The position numbers were made by a program, and so were the translations under genes. From positions 1 through 51,350 of the forward strand of contig CAIOTH010000041.1 in the NCBI GenBank assembly GCA_903861145.1: 51,350 bases of DNA, read 5' to 3'. The stretch's first letter is position 1. Every line of letters begins with the position of its first letter. This stretch comes from an uncultured Bacteroidota bacterium. GTDB taxonomy: Bacteria > Bacteroidota > Bacteroidia > Chitinophagales > LD1. Under the pieces are notes generated by a model. The model was not told the origin of the DNA, ran no database searches, and saw only the letters and a list, made by a program, of their open reading frames with translations. Of this stretch, positions 16,335 through 25,436 are shown in pieces.

Positions 16335-17267
16335 CTACTCCCAATGCTTATAGTTGGCCCGGTAATCGGTTAAAATACTTAGATAATTAACGTAACGTTC
16401 CTCTGATATTTTACCATCATAATAAGCTTGCCTTACTGCGCAACCAGGTTCGTTTTCGTGCATGCAATTGTTGAATTTGCAATTATTGAGCAGTGCGCGC
16501 ATTTCGACAAAATAGTGCGATATCTCTTCGGTTTTGAAATCGAGAATGCCAAATTCTTTAACGCCGGGGGTATCAATTACGCTGCCTCCAAAATCCAAAA
16601 AATGCATTTCGGCAAAGGTGGTGGTGTGCATGCCTTTGGCGTGCATTTTCGATATCTCCTCGGTCCTTAAATTAAGATTGGGCTGAAGAGCATTTAGCAA
16701 GGTTGATTTACCTACTCCTGAATGGCCTGCAATTAAGGAGGTCTTCTTTTTTAAAACGGCTTTTACCGGTTTTAAAGTTTCGGGTTGCAGCGCCGAAACG
16801 AACAAGGTTTTATATCCAATCTTCTTATAAATATCGGCTACAAACTCCTGCTTTTTAGCAGCCTTTCCATCCAGCATATCCTGCTTATTAAATACGATGA
16901 TGGTGGGGATGTGATAGGCTTCGGCGGTGACCAAAAAACGGTCGATAAAACCGGTTGAAGTTCGCGGGTTGGCCATGGTAACTATTAAAAGCGCCTGGTC
17001 AATATTAGACGCTATAATTTGCCTTGCGCCTTTATGCTTTGGTGAAACCCGAACGATGTAGTTTCTTCTTTCTTCTCTATACTCTATCATCCAGGTATCA
17101 TCACCCTCTGTGCGATCTATAGTCACATGGTCGCCAACGGCAATGGGGTTTGAGTCTTTGCTTTCGTCTAACCTGAAAAGGCCCTTTAAACGGCATTTGA
17201 TGACCTCACCATTTTCGGCTTTGACATCATACCAACTTCCCGTAGATTTTATAACTACTCCTTTCAT
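16335..17267 (-). CDS. rsgA: Ribosome small-subunit-dependent GTPase A
   Basis: The protein has 310 residues. The order is an N-terminal OB fold (about 1-70), then a circularly permuted GTPase with NKQDML (G4, about 125) before GHSGVGKST (P-loop, about 173) and DTPG (G3, about 220). A C-terminal zinc finger has Cys and His in CKFNNCMH and a later Cys (about 262-276). RsgA checks the decoding centre during late 30S assembly. Its ATG overlaps the stop of the upstream GGGPS-family gene (ATGA), indicating translational coupling. Confidence 0.96.
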   Translation of the reverse strand: MKGVVIKSTGSWYDVKAENGEVIKCRLKGLFRLDESKDSNPIAVGDHVTIDRTEGDDTWMIEYREERRNYIVRVSPKHKGARQIIASNIDQALLIVTMANPRTSTGFIDRFLVTAEAYHIPTIIVFNKQDMLDGKAAKKQEFVADIYKKIGYKTLFVSALQPETLKPVKAVLKKKTSLIAGHSGVGKSTLLNALQPNLNLRTEEISKMHAKGMHTTTFAEMHFLDFGGSVIDTPGVKEFGILDFKTEEISHYFVEMRALLNNCKFNNCMHENEPGCAVRQAYYDGKISEERYVNYLSILTDYRANYKHWE

Positions 17268-18016
17268 CTCTTTTCTTTATTGGCCCCGTGTAAGGCTAAC
17301 GATATTTCCATCAACAAACCGGGGGTTTCTTCCAGCGCATTTCCAACAACTAATATATCAGCTCCTGCTTTACAAATTTCCTCGGCCTGTTCAGATGTGC
17401 GGATGCCGCCGCCAACAATTAGAGGAACTGAAATATTTTGTTTTACCGTCTTTATCATTTCGGCACTTACCGAATTTTTTGCTCCGCTTCCGGCTTCCAA
17501 ATAAATCAATTTCATGCCCAACAATTCGCCTGCCTGCGCAGTGGCAACAGCAAGGTCGGTTTTGTCGTGAGGTATTGGCATCGTTTGGGTAATATAAGAT
17601 GTAGAGGAATCGCGTCCGCCATCAATCAAAATATATCCCGTTGGTATGGCCTCTAATCCCATCCTTTTTATGGTGGGTGCGGCTACAACTTGCTGGCCTA
17701 TTAAGTATTCGGGGTTACGGCCTGAGATAAGGCTCAAAAATAAAACGGCATCGGCCCTGCTACTTAATTGATAATTGTTTCCAGGGAAGATGATAACCGG
17801 TATGCTGCAGCTTGCTTTTATGTTTTCAATAGTTGCCTCAAAATTCTTTTCTAACAGCAAACTTCCACCAATAAAAAAGAAGTCGACCTTGCAATTAGTG
17901 GCAAGGTTTACCAGTGCTAATAATGATTCCGGATTTTGTTTATCGGGGTCGATAAGTACAGCCAACTTAGGATGTGAACTGCTAACAATTTTTGTGTAAA
18001 CCATTAATTCCTTCAT
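17264..18016 (-). CDS. Geranylgeranylglyceryl-phosphate-synthase-family protein (group II)
   Basis: The protein has 250 residues and a TIM-barrel. Typical motifs are LIDPDK (about 21-26), FFIGGS (about 46-51), FPGNNYQLS (about 77-85), YLEAGSGA (about 171-178), VGGGIRT (about 196-202) and GADILVVGNALEE (about 213-225). Archaeal and some bacterial homologues join sn-glycerol-1-phosphate to a polyprenyl diphosphate. Bacteroidota group II enzymes have this chemistry, but their lipid product in the cell is unclear. It heads the operon that includes rsgA and dtd, across a 287-base divergent region from the ribonucleotide reductase gene. Confidence 0.92.
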   Translation of the reverse strand: MKELMVYTKIVSSSHPKLAVLIDPDKQNPESLLALVNLATNCKVDFFFIGGSLLLEKNFEATIENIKASCSIPVIIFPGNNYQLSSRADAVLFLSLISGRNPEYLIGQQVVAAPTIKRMGLEAIPTGYILIDGGRDSSTSYITQTMPIPHDKTDLAVATAQAGELLGMKLIYLEAGSGAKNSVSAEMIKTVKQNISVPLIVGGGIRTSEQAEEICKAGADILVVGNALEETPGLLMEISLALHGANKEKR

Positions 18017-18089
18017 GTGTTATATAATATGGCTTTTAAAGCATTGTTGACATCAAAATACGCGACCAATAAATCAGACAAAAAAACAG

Positions 18090-18138
18090 GGAAAAATTTC
18101 CGAAATTTACGCTAATAAAAACGGAAAAACATTTTTCC
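18090..18138. promoter_or_regulatory. Two related GGAAA...TTTCC palindromes in the nrdJ/GGGPS divergent region
   Basis: GGAAA-AA-TTTCC at 18090-18101 and GGAAAAA-CA-TTTTTCC at 18123-18138 begin 33 bases apart, about three helical turns, so they would face the same side of the DNA. The 287-base region 18017-18303 also holds TTTTCCACA at 18133-18141, one base from the DnaA box, and GCTTT-T-AAAGC at 18032-18042. I see no cobalamin-riboswitch signature and no clear TAnnTTTG element. A regulator of ribonucleotide reductase or of the opposite operon could bind here. Inference only. Confidence 0.4.
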
Positions 18139-18303
18139 ACACACCGAAACCCCTGCCAGCCTCTGTTGTTAAAAAAACAAAACCCGTTTTCACATTTTCT
18201 GTTGATAAAATAGCATGGTATATTTTTTTAACAAGAATAAATTCGCTGACAACAAATCGGAACTACTGCAAGCACGATTTTAAAATATCTACAAACATAC
18301 ACT

Positions 18304-21300
18304 ATGGCAAGAAAAAATGAGAAGAAAGGATTAAAGGTCGACCGCCTCTATACCAAGGACGGAGTTAAGGCCTTCGATCTTTTTGAATATGAGCTCCGCT
18401 CATCGGTGATTCGCAACCCGGCAGGAGACGCTGTGTTTGAAATGCACAACGTTGAAGTGCCTAAAGGTTGGAGCCAGGTTGCTACCGATATTCTTGCCCA
18501 AAAATATTTTAGACGAGCAGGAGTGCCGCAAGCCGATGGCACCATGGGTGGCGAGCGTTCAATAAAACAGGTTACACACCGTTTGGCCGACTGCTGGAGA
18601 AGCTGGGGCGAACGCTATGGATACTTTGCCAGCAAAAAAGATGCTGATGTATTTTACGATGAGTTGGTTTACTCATTGTTAGACCAAATGGCTGCGCCTA
18701 ACTCGCCGCAATGGTTTAATACCGGCCTGTTTTCATCGTACGGCATTACCGGCAAGCCACAGGGACATTATTTTGTAAATCCGGACACCGGAGTTTTAGA
18801 ACAATCAACTTCTGCCTATGAGAGACCTCAACCCCATGCGTGTTTTATATTATCTGTGGATGATGATTTAGTGAACGGAGGCGGTATAATGGATCTCTGG
18901 ATACGTGAAGCCAGAATATTTAAATATGGTTCGGGAGTTGGTACCAATTTCTCAAACATTCGTGGCGAAGGTGAGAAACTTTCAGGCGGTGGAACCTCAT
19001 CGGGTTTAATGAGCTTTTTGAAAATTGGTGATGCTGCAGCCGGTGCTATTAAAAGCGGTGGAACTACCCGCCGTGCTGCTAAGATGGTTTGCCTTGACCT
19101 TGACCACCCTGAAGTAATAGACTTTATTGAGTGGAAGATGAAGGAGGAAGACAAGGCGGCTGCATTAATCGCTGCCGGTTACGATTCGCATTACGAAGGT
19201 GAGGCTTACAGAACTATTGCAGGCCAAAACTCAAACAACTCGGTTCGTATCCCTAACTCTTTCTTCCATAAATTGGAGAAAGGCGAAAACTGGGAATTAT
19301 TAGGCCGTAGCGATAAACGCGTAATGAAAACTATTCCTTCAAACGAGTTATGGGATAAAATTGCAAAAGCCGCATGGCGTTGTGCTGACCCGGGTATTCA
19401 GTTTGACAGCACGATTAACGAATGGCATACGTGCCCTGAGGACGGCCCGATACGTGCCAGCAACCCTTGCAGCGAGTATATGTTTTTAGATAACACTGCC
19501 TGCAACCTGGCATCGTTTAACCTGCGCAAATTTTTTAACGATAAAACGCTTGAGTTTAACGTAAAAGGATTTGAGCACATGAGCCGCATTTGGACTGTGG
19601 TACTTGAGATTTCGGTTTTGATGGCTCAGTTCCCATCTAAAGAAGTAGCGCAGCTATCATACGAGTTCAGAACGCTTGGTTTGGGCTATGCTAACCTGGG
19701 TTCGGTATTGATGGTATCGGGCATTCCTTACGATAGTGATAAGGCACGTGCATGGGGTGGAGCATTATCCGCAATCATGACCGGTATCTCTTACAAAACA
19801 TCGGCTGAAATGGCTTCGGTTTTAGGAGCGTTCCCCGGTTATGAGAGAAATAAAAAGCACATGCTGCGCGTAATGCGCAACCATCGTTTGGCTGCTTATA
19901 ACGCTGATGCAAATGCATACGAAAACCTTGAGATTAAGCCTTGTGGTATTGACCCTAAATATTGCCCGAGCTATTTACTAGAAGCAGCAACCGGCGCATG
20001 GGACCAGGCTTTGCAATTTGGCGAACAATATGGTTACCGTAATGCGCAAGCAACCGTTATTGCCCCAACCGGCACTATAGGTTTGTTGATGGATTGCGAC
20101 ACCACCGGTGTTGAGCCTGATTTTGCTTTGGTTAAATTCAAAAAATTATCTGGCGGCGGCTACTTCAAAATTGTAAATGAGTGTGTGCCTGCTGCGCTTG
20201 AAAACCTGGGATATAAGGCATCGCAAATTGATGAGATGGTGAAATTTGCCAAGGGCCATGCTTCATTAGTTGGTTGTCCGCACGTGAATTCTGATTCTCT
20301 TCGTGCAAAAGGATTTAATACTGCCGATCTTGAAAAAATAGAGGCTCAACTACCATCGGCATTCGATATTTCGTTTGCATTTAATTACTGGAGTTTGGGT
20401 GAAGAGACACTTCAAAAATTAGGCTTTACTGCCGAGCAATACAAGGCACCTAATTTTAATTTGCTGCGCGATTTAGGGTTTAGCAAAGAAGAGTTGGATG
20501 CAGCGAACGAATTTGTTTGTGGTACCATGACTATTGAAGGTGCTCCTTACCTTAAGGATGAACATTTACCGGTGTTTGATTGCGCTAACAAATGCGGAAC
20601 AAAGGGAGTTCGTTTTATTCATCCCCACGGTCACATACGGATGATGGGTGCTGTTCAGCCATTTATTAGCGGTGCAATTTCAAAAACTATTAACCTACCT
20701 AACGAAGCTACGGTTGAAGATATTCAAAACTGCTACGCGCTATCGTGGAAGCTGGGACTTAAAGCCAACGCGCTTTACCGCGATGGATGCAAACTTTCTC
20801 AACCCCTTTCGAACAAGAAAGACGAGGAGAAGGAAGACAAAAAAGAAACAACTATTACAAATACTACAGCTAAACCTGTAGAAGAAAGATTCAGCAAATT
20901 AACGCCTGAAGAAGTGTTGGAAGCTGCCCGCGTGTTAATGCAGGAAAGTACCGATACACACTTTATGCGTGAGCTTTCGAGAATTGTGGAGCGCAAGAAA
21001 TTGCCGCACAAGAGAAGAGGCTTTACACAAAAAGCGAAAATTGGCGGCCAAACTGTATTTGTGCGCACCGGTGAATATGACGACAATACCTTGGGCGAAA
21101 TATTTGTGGATATGCACAAAGAAGGTGCATCATTCCGCTCGCTGATGAACTGTTTTGCCATCTCTGTCTCGATAGGTTTACAGTACGGTGTGCCGTTGGA
21201 GGAGTTTGTGAACAAATTCACCTTTACCCGATTTGAGCCAAGCGGTATGGTTGACCACCCGAACATTAAAAACGCATCGTCGATAGTAGATTACATCTTC

Positions 21301-21675
21301 CGCTTGTTGGCGTTTGAATACTTAGGCCGTACCGACCTGGTGCATGTTACACCTTCTGAACTGGCTATGCGTTCGCAGTCTACCGCTGACCTTACTACAG
21401 AAATTTCGGAAGAGCCGTTTATTGAAAAGAGACCAATAAGTTCACATCCTGAAATGCAGGAAGTACCTAAGCCTACAAAAGGTGATAAGGACAATCATAA
21501 GAAACCAGATATGAAGAAGCTTACCCTGGCTGAATCATCCATGCAAGGGTTTAACAAAATGGCCGGCGACATGATGGGCGATGCACCACCTTGCAGCGTA
21601 TGCGGCAACATCACTATCCGTAGCGGAACTTGTTACAAGTGCATTAACTGCGGTAATAGCATGGGATGTTCTTAG
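18304..21675 (+). CDS. nrdJ: Adenosylcobalamin-dependent (class II) ribonucleoside-diphosphate reductase
   Basis: The protein has 1123 residues, the long class II form. It makes deoxyribonucleotides with a radical generated from coenzyme B12, without oxygen. Visible sites are the redox Cys in PHACFILSVDDD (about 180), the active-site ASNPCSEY (about 388) and the phosphate-binding APTGTIG (about 596). A C-terminal extension carries lysine-rich linkers and the C-x2-C...C-x2-C tail CSVCG/CYKCINCG (about 1096-1118), which re-reduces the active site. It is a single gene with its own upstream region and ends before a strong bidirectional terminator. Confidence 0.97.
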   Translation: MARKNEKKGLKVDRLYTKDGVKAFDLFEYELRSSVIRNPAGDAVFEMHNVEVPKGWSQVATDILAQKYFRRAGVPQADGTMGGERSIKQVTHRLADCWRSWGERYGYFASKKDADVFYDELVYSLLDQMAAPNSPQWFNTGLFSSYGITGKPQGHYFVNPDTGVLEQSTSAYERPQPHACFILSVDDDLVNGGGIMDLWIREARIFKYGSGVGTNFSNIRGEGEKLSGGGTSSGLMSFLKIGDAAAGAIKSGGTTRRAAKMVCLDLDHPEVIDFIEWKMKEEDKAAALIAAGYDSHYEGEAYRTIAGQNSNNSVRIPNSFFHKLEKGENWELLGRSDKRVMKTIPSNELWDKIAKAAWRCADPGIQFDSTINEWHTCPEDGPIRASNPCSEYMFLDNTACNLASFNLRKFFNDKTLEFNVKGFEHMSRIWTVVLEISVLMAQFPSKEVAQLSYEFRTLGLGYANLGSVLMVSGIPYDSDKARAWGGALSAIMTGISYKTSAEMASVLGAFPGYERNKKHMLRVMRNHRLAAYNADANAYENLEIKPCGIDPKYCPSYLLEAATGAWDQALQFGEQYGYRNAQATVIAPTGTIGLLMDCDTTGVEPDFALVKFKKLSGGGYFKIVNECVPAALENLGYKASQIDEMVKFAKGHASLVGCPHVNSDSLRAKGFNTADLEKIEAQLPSAFDISFAFNYWSLGEETLQKLGFTAEQYKAPNFNLLRDLGFSKEELDAANEFVCGTMTIEGAPYLKDEHLPVFDCANKCGTKGVRFIHPHGHIRMMGAVQPFISGAISKTINLPNEATVEDIQNCYALSWKLGLKANALYRDGCKLSQPLSNKKDEEKEDKKETTITNTTAKPVEERFSKLTPEEVLEAARVLMQESTDTHFMRELSRIVERKKLPHKRRGFTQKAKIGGQTVFVRTGEYDDNTLGEIFVDMHKEGASFRSLMNCFAISVSIGLQYGVPLEEFVNKFTFTRFEPSGMVDHPNIKNASSIVDYIFRLLAFEYLGRTDLVHVTPSELAMRSQSTADLTTEISEEPFIEKRPISSHPEMQEVPKPTKGDKDNHKKPDMKKLTLAESSMQGFNKMAGDMMGDAPPCSVCGNITIRSGTCYKCINCGNSMGCS

Positions 21676-21710
21676 GTAGTATTTAGTATAGAGTATTAAG
21701 TATTTAGATA

Positions 21711-21745
21711 AAAACAAAAGCCACCTTTGGGTGGCTTTTGTTTTT
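21711..21745. terminator. Bidirectional intrinsic terminator between nrdJ and arsC
   Basis: A perfect 15-bp stem (21711-21725 with 21730-21744) with loop TTTG has an A run on the left and a T run on the right, so it works for both converging transcripts. The last base of the stem overlaps the arsC stop codon at 21744-21746. Confidence 0.9.
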
Positions 21746-22169
21746 ATACCTCGGCAACGAACTTCTTAACCGCTTCCTTAATTTCATCGCGCACAATTCT
21801 TGTACGGGCCAGCTTTTCTTCATAACTGCCGGTGAGGCCCGAGGGGTCTTCAAAATCCCAATTGATTTTTTTGTGCATGCCGGGGAAGACGGGACACTTG
21901 TCGGAATTTTTAGCATCGCAAACGGTGATAACGTAGAAGAAAGATTTGCCCTGTTTTACAAAGTCGAAAACCTCTTTGGTTTTGTTTTGAGAGATGTCTA
22001 TTCCAACTTCTTTCATTACTTCAACCGCAATAGGGTTTAAGGTGCCGCGTTCCAAACCAGCGCTTTCAACCTCAAATTTGTCGCCGCCAAATTTTTTGAG
22101 GTAAGCCTCGGCCATCTGGCTTCGGGCGGAGTTGTGAATGCAGAGGAACAATACTGTTATTTTATCCAT
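21744..22169 (-). CDS. arsC: Arsenate reductase, low-molecular-weight phosphatase type
   Basis: The protein has 141 residues from the ATG at 22169. The longer start at 22208 would overlap arsM by 28 bases. The phosphatase-like loop CIHNSARSQ (about 9-17) holds the first catalytic Cys. Further Cys residues follow in TVCDAKNSDKCPVFPG (about 82-97), as in thioredoxin-coupled ArsC. It reduces arsenate to arsenite in the cytosol. The gene starts 11 bases after the arsM stop, and the terminator hairpin overlaps its stop codon. Confidence 0.95.
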   Translation of the reverse strand: MDKITVLFLCIHNSARSQMAEAYLKKFGGDKFEVESAGLERGTLNPIAVEVMKEVGIDISQNKTKEVFDFVKQGKSFFYVITVCDAKNSDKCPVFPGMHKKINWDFEDPSGLTGSYEEKLARTRIVRDEIKEAVKKFVAEV

Positions 22170-22180
22170 CGCTAGTTTTT

Positions 22181-23020
22181 TTATTGGCAGCAGCCTGGTG
22201 CGCAACAACTTTCTTTTGTTTTTTCTCCATACACGGTTATGCTGAAAATGCCTTTGCCACTTTGTTTATAAGCGTCAATTTTTTCTTTCGATAAATAGCG
22301 CAACAGGATATCCTCAGGAACGTCAATCGTTTTCTCTTTTTGTATAGACACATTCACAAAGCCGGTTTCGTGAATGATGGACATGTATTTGGATTTTGGA
22401 AGTGCACCGGCTACGCAGCCTGCATACATTTCGGCATCTTTTACAAGTTCAACAGGCAGGTCGCCAACCAACACTACATCGCTTATGCTAAAGTGGCCGC
22501 CGGGTTTTAGCACCCTTAAAATTTCTTTAAAGGCGGTTTCTTTATTAGGCACAAGGTTGAGCACGCAATTGCTTACAATAACATCGGCAATGCCTGCACC
22601 TATAGGTAGTTTCTCAATTTCGCCATAGCGAAATTCGATATTGTTGAAGCCTAATTTTTCGGCATTGGCGCGGGCTTTATCAATCATGGCTTCGGTAAAA
22701 TCTACTCCGATAACTTTACCGGTTTCCCCGGTTTCGTGGCGGGCAATAAAACAATCGTTACCGGCGCCTGAGCCAAGGTCAACTACCACATCACCCTTTT
22801 TTATTTTGGCAAATTGAGTGGGCAGGCCGCAACCTAATCCTAAATCGGCGTCTGAATTATAGCCTTTAACCAGGGTATAATCATCAGTCATTATGTTGTA
22901 TACTTCGGTTGAGCAACCACCGGCGCCACAGCATGAGGATTGATTGGTGGTTTTATCCTGTAAAGCAATTTCGGTGTATTTCTGCTTTACCATTTCTTTT
23001 ATTTCGTTTGAGTTTTCCAT
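22181..23020 (-). CDS. arsM: Arsenite methyltransferase
   Basis: The protein has 279 residues. The SAM-binding motif is VVDLGSGAGNDCFIA (about 78-92), with YNSDADLGLGCGLPTQFA just before it. Arsenite-binding cysteines are present: CC near 29-30, a Cys in the SAM motif region and YAGCVAGAL near 202. The C-terminus ends in a Cys-rich tail CCAPGCC. ArsM methylates As(III) to mono-, di- and trimethyl forms in the cytosol. It sits in the arsR-arsM-arsC operon; I see no arsenite efflux gene (arsB or acr3) nearby, so methylation may be the main local exit route. Confidence 0.95.
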   Translation of the reverse strand: MENSNEIKEMVKQKYTEIALQDKTTNQSSCCGAGGCSTEVYNIMTDDYTLVKGYNSDADLGLGCGLPTQFAKIKKGDVVVDLGSGAGNDCFIARHETGETGKVIGVDFTEAMIDKARANAEKLGFNNIEFRYGEIEKLPIGAGIADVIVSNCVLNLVPNKETAFKEILRVLKPGGHFSISDVVLVGDLPVELVKDAEMYAGCVAGALPKSKYMSIIHETGFVNVSIQKEKTIDVPEDILLRYLSKEKIDAYKQSGKGIFSITVYGEKTKESCCAPGCCQ

Positions 23021-23048
23021 GGTGTTTTGATTTATAGTAGTTTAATAA

Positions 23049-23387
23049 TTAGCAGCAGTTTCGTTTTTCCTCGTAGCTTTTTGTTTTGGTAAAGAACTGG
23101 CCAAAGGTTTTTTCGAAGGTTTGGAAAACCTCCCAGTTAATGCAATAGCACGATTTAGGGCCATCGATGGTTCCTTTAATTAGCCCGGCATTTACAAGCT
23201 CTTTTAAGTGTTGCGATACGGTAGATTGGGCCAATGGCAACACCTCAACAATCTCACCGCAAATGCAGCCATCCTTTTGCGCCAATGTTTTTAAAATGGC
23301 AATGCGCGCCGGATGGCTTACTGCCTTGGCAAAATTGGCCAGCTCAATTTCTTTAACCTCAAATTCGTTCTTCTTGTTTACAGCCAT
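23049..23387 (-). CDS. arsR: ArsR-family arsenic-responsive repressor
   Basis: The protein has 112 residues. HTH core [14 protein letters not shown] leads to [12 protein letters not shown] (a Cys-x-Cys in the metal-sensing helix, about 40-42), the recognition helix [19 protein letters not shown], and the wing. Extra Cys residues occur in CYC (about 80-82) and at the end (NCC). As(III) binding to the Cys pairs would release DNA. It is the first gene of the operon, 28 bases before arsM, and an inverted repeat lies 12 bases upstream of its start. Confidence 0.95.
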   Translation of the reverse strand: MAVNKKNEFEVKEIELANFAKAVSHPARIAILKTLAQKDGCICGEIVEVLPLAQSTVSQHLKELVNAGLIKGTIDGPKSCYCINWEVFQTFEKTFGQFFTKTKSYEEKRNCC

Positions 23388-23398
23388 AGCTTTATCTA

Positions 23399-23418
23399 TT
23401 ATCGCAAATATACGATAA
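23399..23418. promoter_or_regulatory. Probable ArsR operator, TTATCG-N8-CGATAA
   Basis: A perfect 6-bp inverted repeat with an 8-bp centre (CAAATATA) lies 12-31 bases upstream of the arsR start. It would overlap the promoter or the start of the transcript. Placement and symmetry fit autorepression by the ArsR dimer. Confidence 0.75.
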
Positions 23419-23470
23419 AGTAAATCAAACGTCCAAATTTTGAAGAGATTTTTTCATGAACAGGGTAGGA

Positions 23471-24268
23471 TTACATTTTTACAAACCGCTTTCTTGCAAC
23501 TAGGCTGCTGCTTTTTACTTCGACAAAATAAATACCGCTACTTAATTGGCTAACATCTATTTCGGGTTTAAAAGGCAGGGCATACATTGCTCTGCCGTTA
23601 ACATCGTAAATGCTTAGGGTTTCTAGTTGTATGTTTTCGGTTTTTATGTAGAGTTGGTTGATGGCAGGGCTGGGGTAGAGGGTGATGGAATTATCATCGG
23701 TTATTTGAGAGATTCCTTCGCAGATATCGATATCAATTATATTAATAACCCATCCACGGCACCCATTCGAATCAACATAGGTATAGGTGATTGTATCCGG
23801 ATTGAAAGTGACATTCAGGCTATCCGGATAATACACATTATTATGTATTCCGTATCCGGTGTATATCCCGCCAGAAGGTTTTCCACCAATTAAAAGAAAA
23901 CTATCTGGTAGTTGCAAACCCTGATTTTGAAATAGTGCGTAGGTACACCACAATGGGATAGAATCGCTGGTCCAAACCAAATCTTGTAATGAAATTAGAG
24001 TATCCCAACTTAAACTAACTGTTGGTATGGGATTAACTGTAAGCACCAAGCTAACAATACTATCACACCCGCCCACATTGGTTAAGGTATCAGTGTAATT
24101 ACCGGCTTGGGTATGTGCATGGCTGCCTACATAAAATGTATCGCCAGCGCAGATGGACCGAGTAAAAGTACTGTCAGTAGAAATACAATTCGCAGTAACG
24201 TTGCCGGCAATCAGAAGTATTGAAGCGAGAATAAAAAACTGCTGGAAACTCGTTGAGAGCCGCTTCAT
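23471..24268 (-). CDS. Small secreted protein with T9SS type A sorting domain
   Basis: The protein has 265 residues and a signal peptide (about 1-26). One adhesin-type repeat follows (SICAGDTFYV ... GGCDSIVSLVLTVNP, about 38-85) of the same kind as the nine repeats at 291-1449. Then comes a region with VDSNGCRGW and a C-terminal sorting domain beginning ITLYPSPAINQLYI (about 194) and ending SSGIYFVEV...RFVKM. It is exported through the Sec and T9SS pathways to the cell surface. It lies 118 bases downstream of the DUF4340 gene, and that gap has nothing recognisable. Confidence 0.88.
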   Translation of the reverse strand: MKRLSTSFQQFFILASILLIAGNVTANCISTDSTFTRSICAGDTFYVGSHAHTQAGNYTDTLTNVGGCDSIVSLVLTVNPIPTVSLSWDTLISLQDLVWTSDSIPLWCTYALFQNQGLQLPDSFLLIGGKPSGGIYTGYGIHNNVYYPDSLNVTFNPDTITYTYVDSNGCRGWVINIIDIDICEGISQITDDNSITLYPSPAINQLYIKTENIQLETLSIYDVNGRAMYALPFKPEIDVSQLSSGIYFVEVKSSSLVARKRFVKM

Positions 24269-24386
24269 AGGTTACCCTTTCTTCCAAATATAACCTTTGT
24301 TTCTGTTAAAAAACAATTCTAATTCGTAAGTGTAACCGCTAACGGCGCAGGTGTATGTAGGCGGCCAAAGCGATTCTGTAAAGGCT

Positions 24387-25436
24387 TTATTTCGCCGTAT
24401 TACTCCCCGGCTTAAAGAAAAAATCCTGATAGCTACGTAGTAGTTTGCCGAAGACGTAGTATTGAACAACGGCAAAATCCTGGTCGCCGAAGATGGAGGC
24501 GTAGTAGTGGTCTACGTCGTAGGTCATGGGGTTACCTTTGCTATCGAAAGGCATTTTACTGCGCTTGTTAACCGGTTGGTAAAATAATTTGGCTTCGTTC
24601 ACCCTGTTATTGTTGCCGGTTATTTTAAAAATGCAATAAGGCGTGGTGTGGATGATTGAATCCCTATCGGTGTTTTTATTGTCGTAAGTTTCGATAGAAA
24701 TGCTTGAGTAAAACTCCAGGTACTCCCTAATATATTTTTGCTGATAGGTTTGATTGATGGCGTATTTATCGTTAAGCGCAGAAACAGTGAATGAATCTTT
24801 GGCCATACGGTTTATGGCAAACGATTTATTCTCTTCGGCCGGATATTCGAGGCGTAATGATTTGATGTCTTCAGGATTGTATTTAAACAACACCTTTGCG
24901 CGCCATACTTCGGCATCGGTTTGGTAGCGTGGGGTAAGGTAGCCCTGCAGGCCGGGCAAATAGGTAATGTAAGGCCTTGCATCGGTTTTGCCGTCAACTT
25001 CGCGCAACATGTAAGTACCTTTGCCATCGGGTGTTGGGCCGCCTATATAATATACCCTGGCCGCTTGGTCATCTTTGCTTAAGTAAACCTCAACCTTTGT
25101 GTTTTTTTCGAACAGGCTTTTAACTACATAATCGTGCCCGGCTTTAGGCACGGGGCAAAGTGTTTTAATACGGGCCAGCACATCAAATAACGAGATGACA
25201 AGTTCTTCGCGGGCGGGGTATTTGCCATTGACCATCCAAATACCGTTAACCATAACCAGTTCAACGCGCTTTTTATCGGTATCGGCTAAAATTACTTTGG
25301 TAATATCTTTTTTGTTACTGATGGCAAAAGAGTCTTCCTCCTTCTCGAAAGTGCCATGTGTGCGGTTTATGATAAACCAGGCTGCCGCACCGACTAACAG
25401 CAAAATAACAATTATAAAGGGATAGAATTTTTTCAC
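24387..25436 (-). CDS. DUF4340 domain protein, linked to the gliding-motility ABC genes
   Basis: The protein has 349 residues with a GTG start that overlaps the gldG stop (GTGA). One N-terminal membrane anchor (about 5-23) precedes a large extracytoplasmic region. The first half (KKDITKVILADTDKKRVELVMVNGIWMVNGKYPA) is typical of DUF4340. DUF4340 proteins are commonly encoded next to GldG-like ABC components, and the overlap here supports a shared complex. Function not established. Confidence 0.87.
   Translation of the reverse strand: MKKFYPFIIVILLLVGAAAWFIINRTHGTFEKEEDSFAISNKKDITKVILADTDKKRVELVMVNGIWMVNGKYPAREELVISLFDVLARIKTLCPVPKAGHDYVVKSLFEKNTKVEVYLSKDDQAARVYYIGGPTPDGKGTYMLREVDGKTDARPYITYLPGLQGYLTPRYQTDAEVWRAKVLFKYNPEDIKSLRLEYPAEENKSFAINRMAKDSFTVSALNDKYAINQTYQQKYIREYLEFYSSISIETYDNKNTDRDSIIHTTPYCIFKITGNNNRVNEAKLFYQPVNKRSKMPFDSKGNPMTYDVDHYYASIFGDQDFAVVQYYVFGKLLRSYQDFFFKPGSNTAK

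Noticed and set aside
18017-18303. Cobalamin riboswitch before the B12-dependent reductase
   Set aside because: No B12-box-like GCCACTG or matching helices were seen by eye; a covariance-model scan would settle it.
21744-23418. Arsenic genes as a transferred island
   Set aside because: No integrase, insertion sequence or base-composition change was seen around them.
24272-24475. 67-codon minus-strand open frame
   Set aside because: Mostly overlaps the end of the DUF4340 gene in another frame, and its protein looks random.
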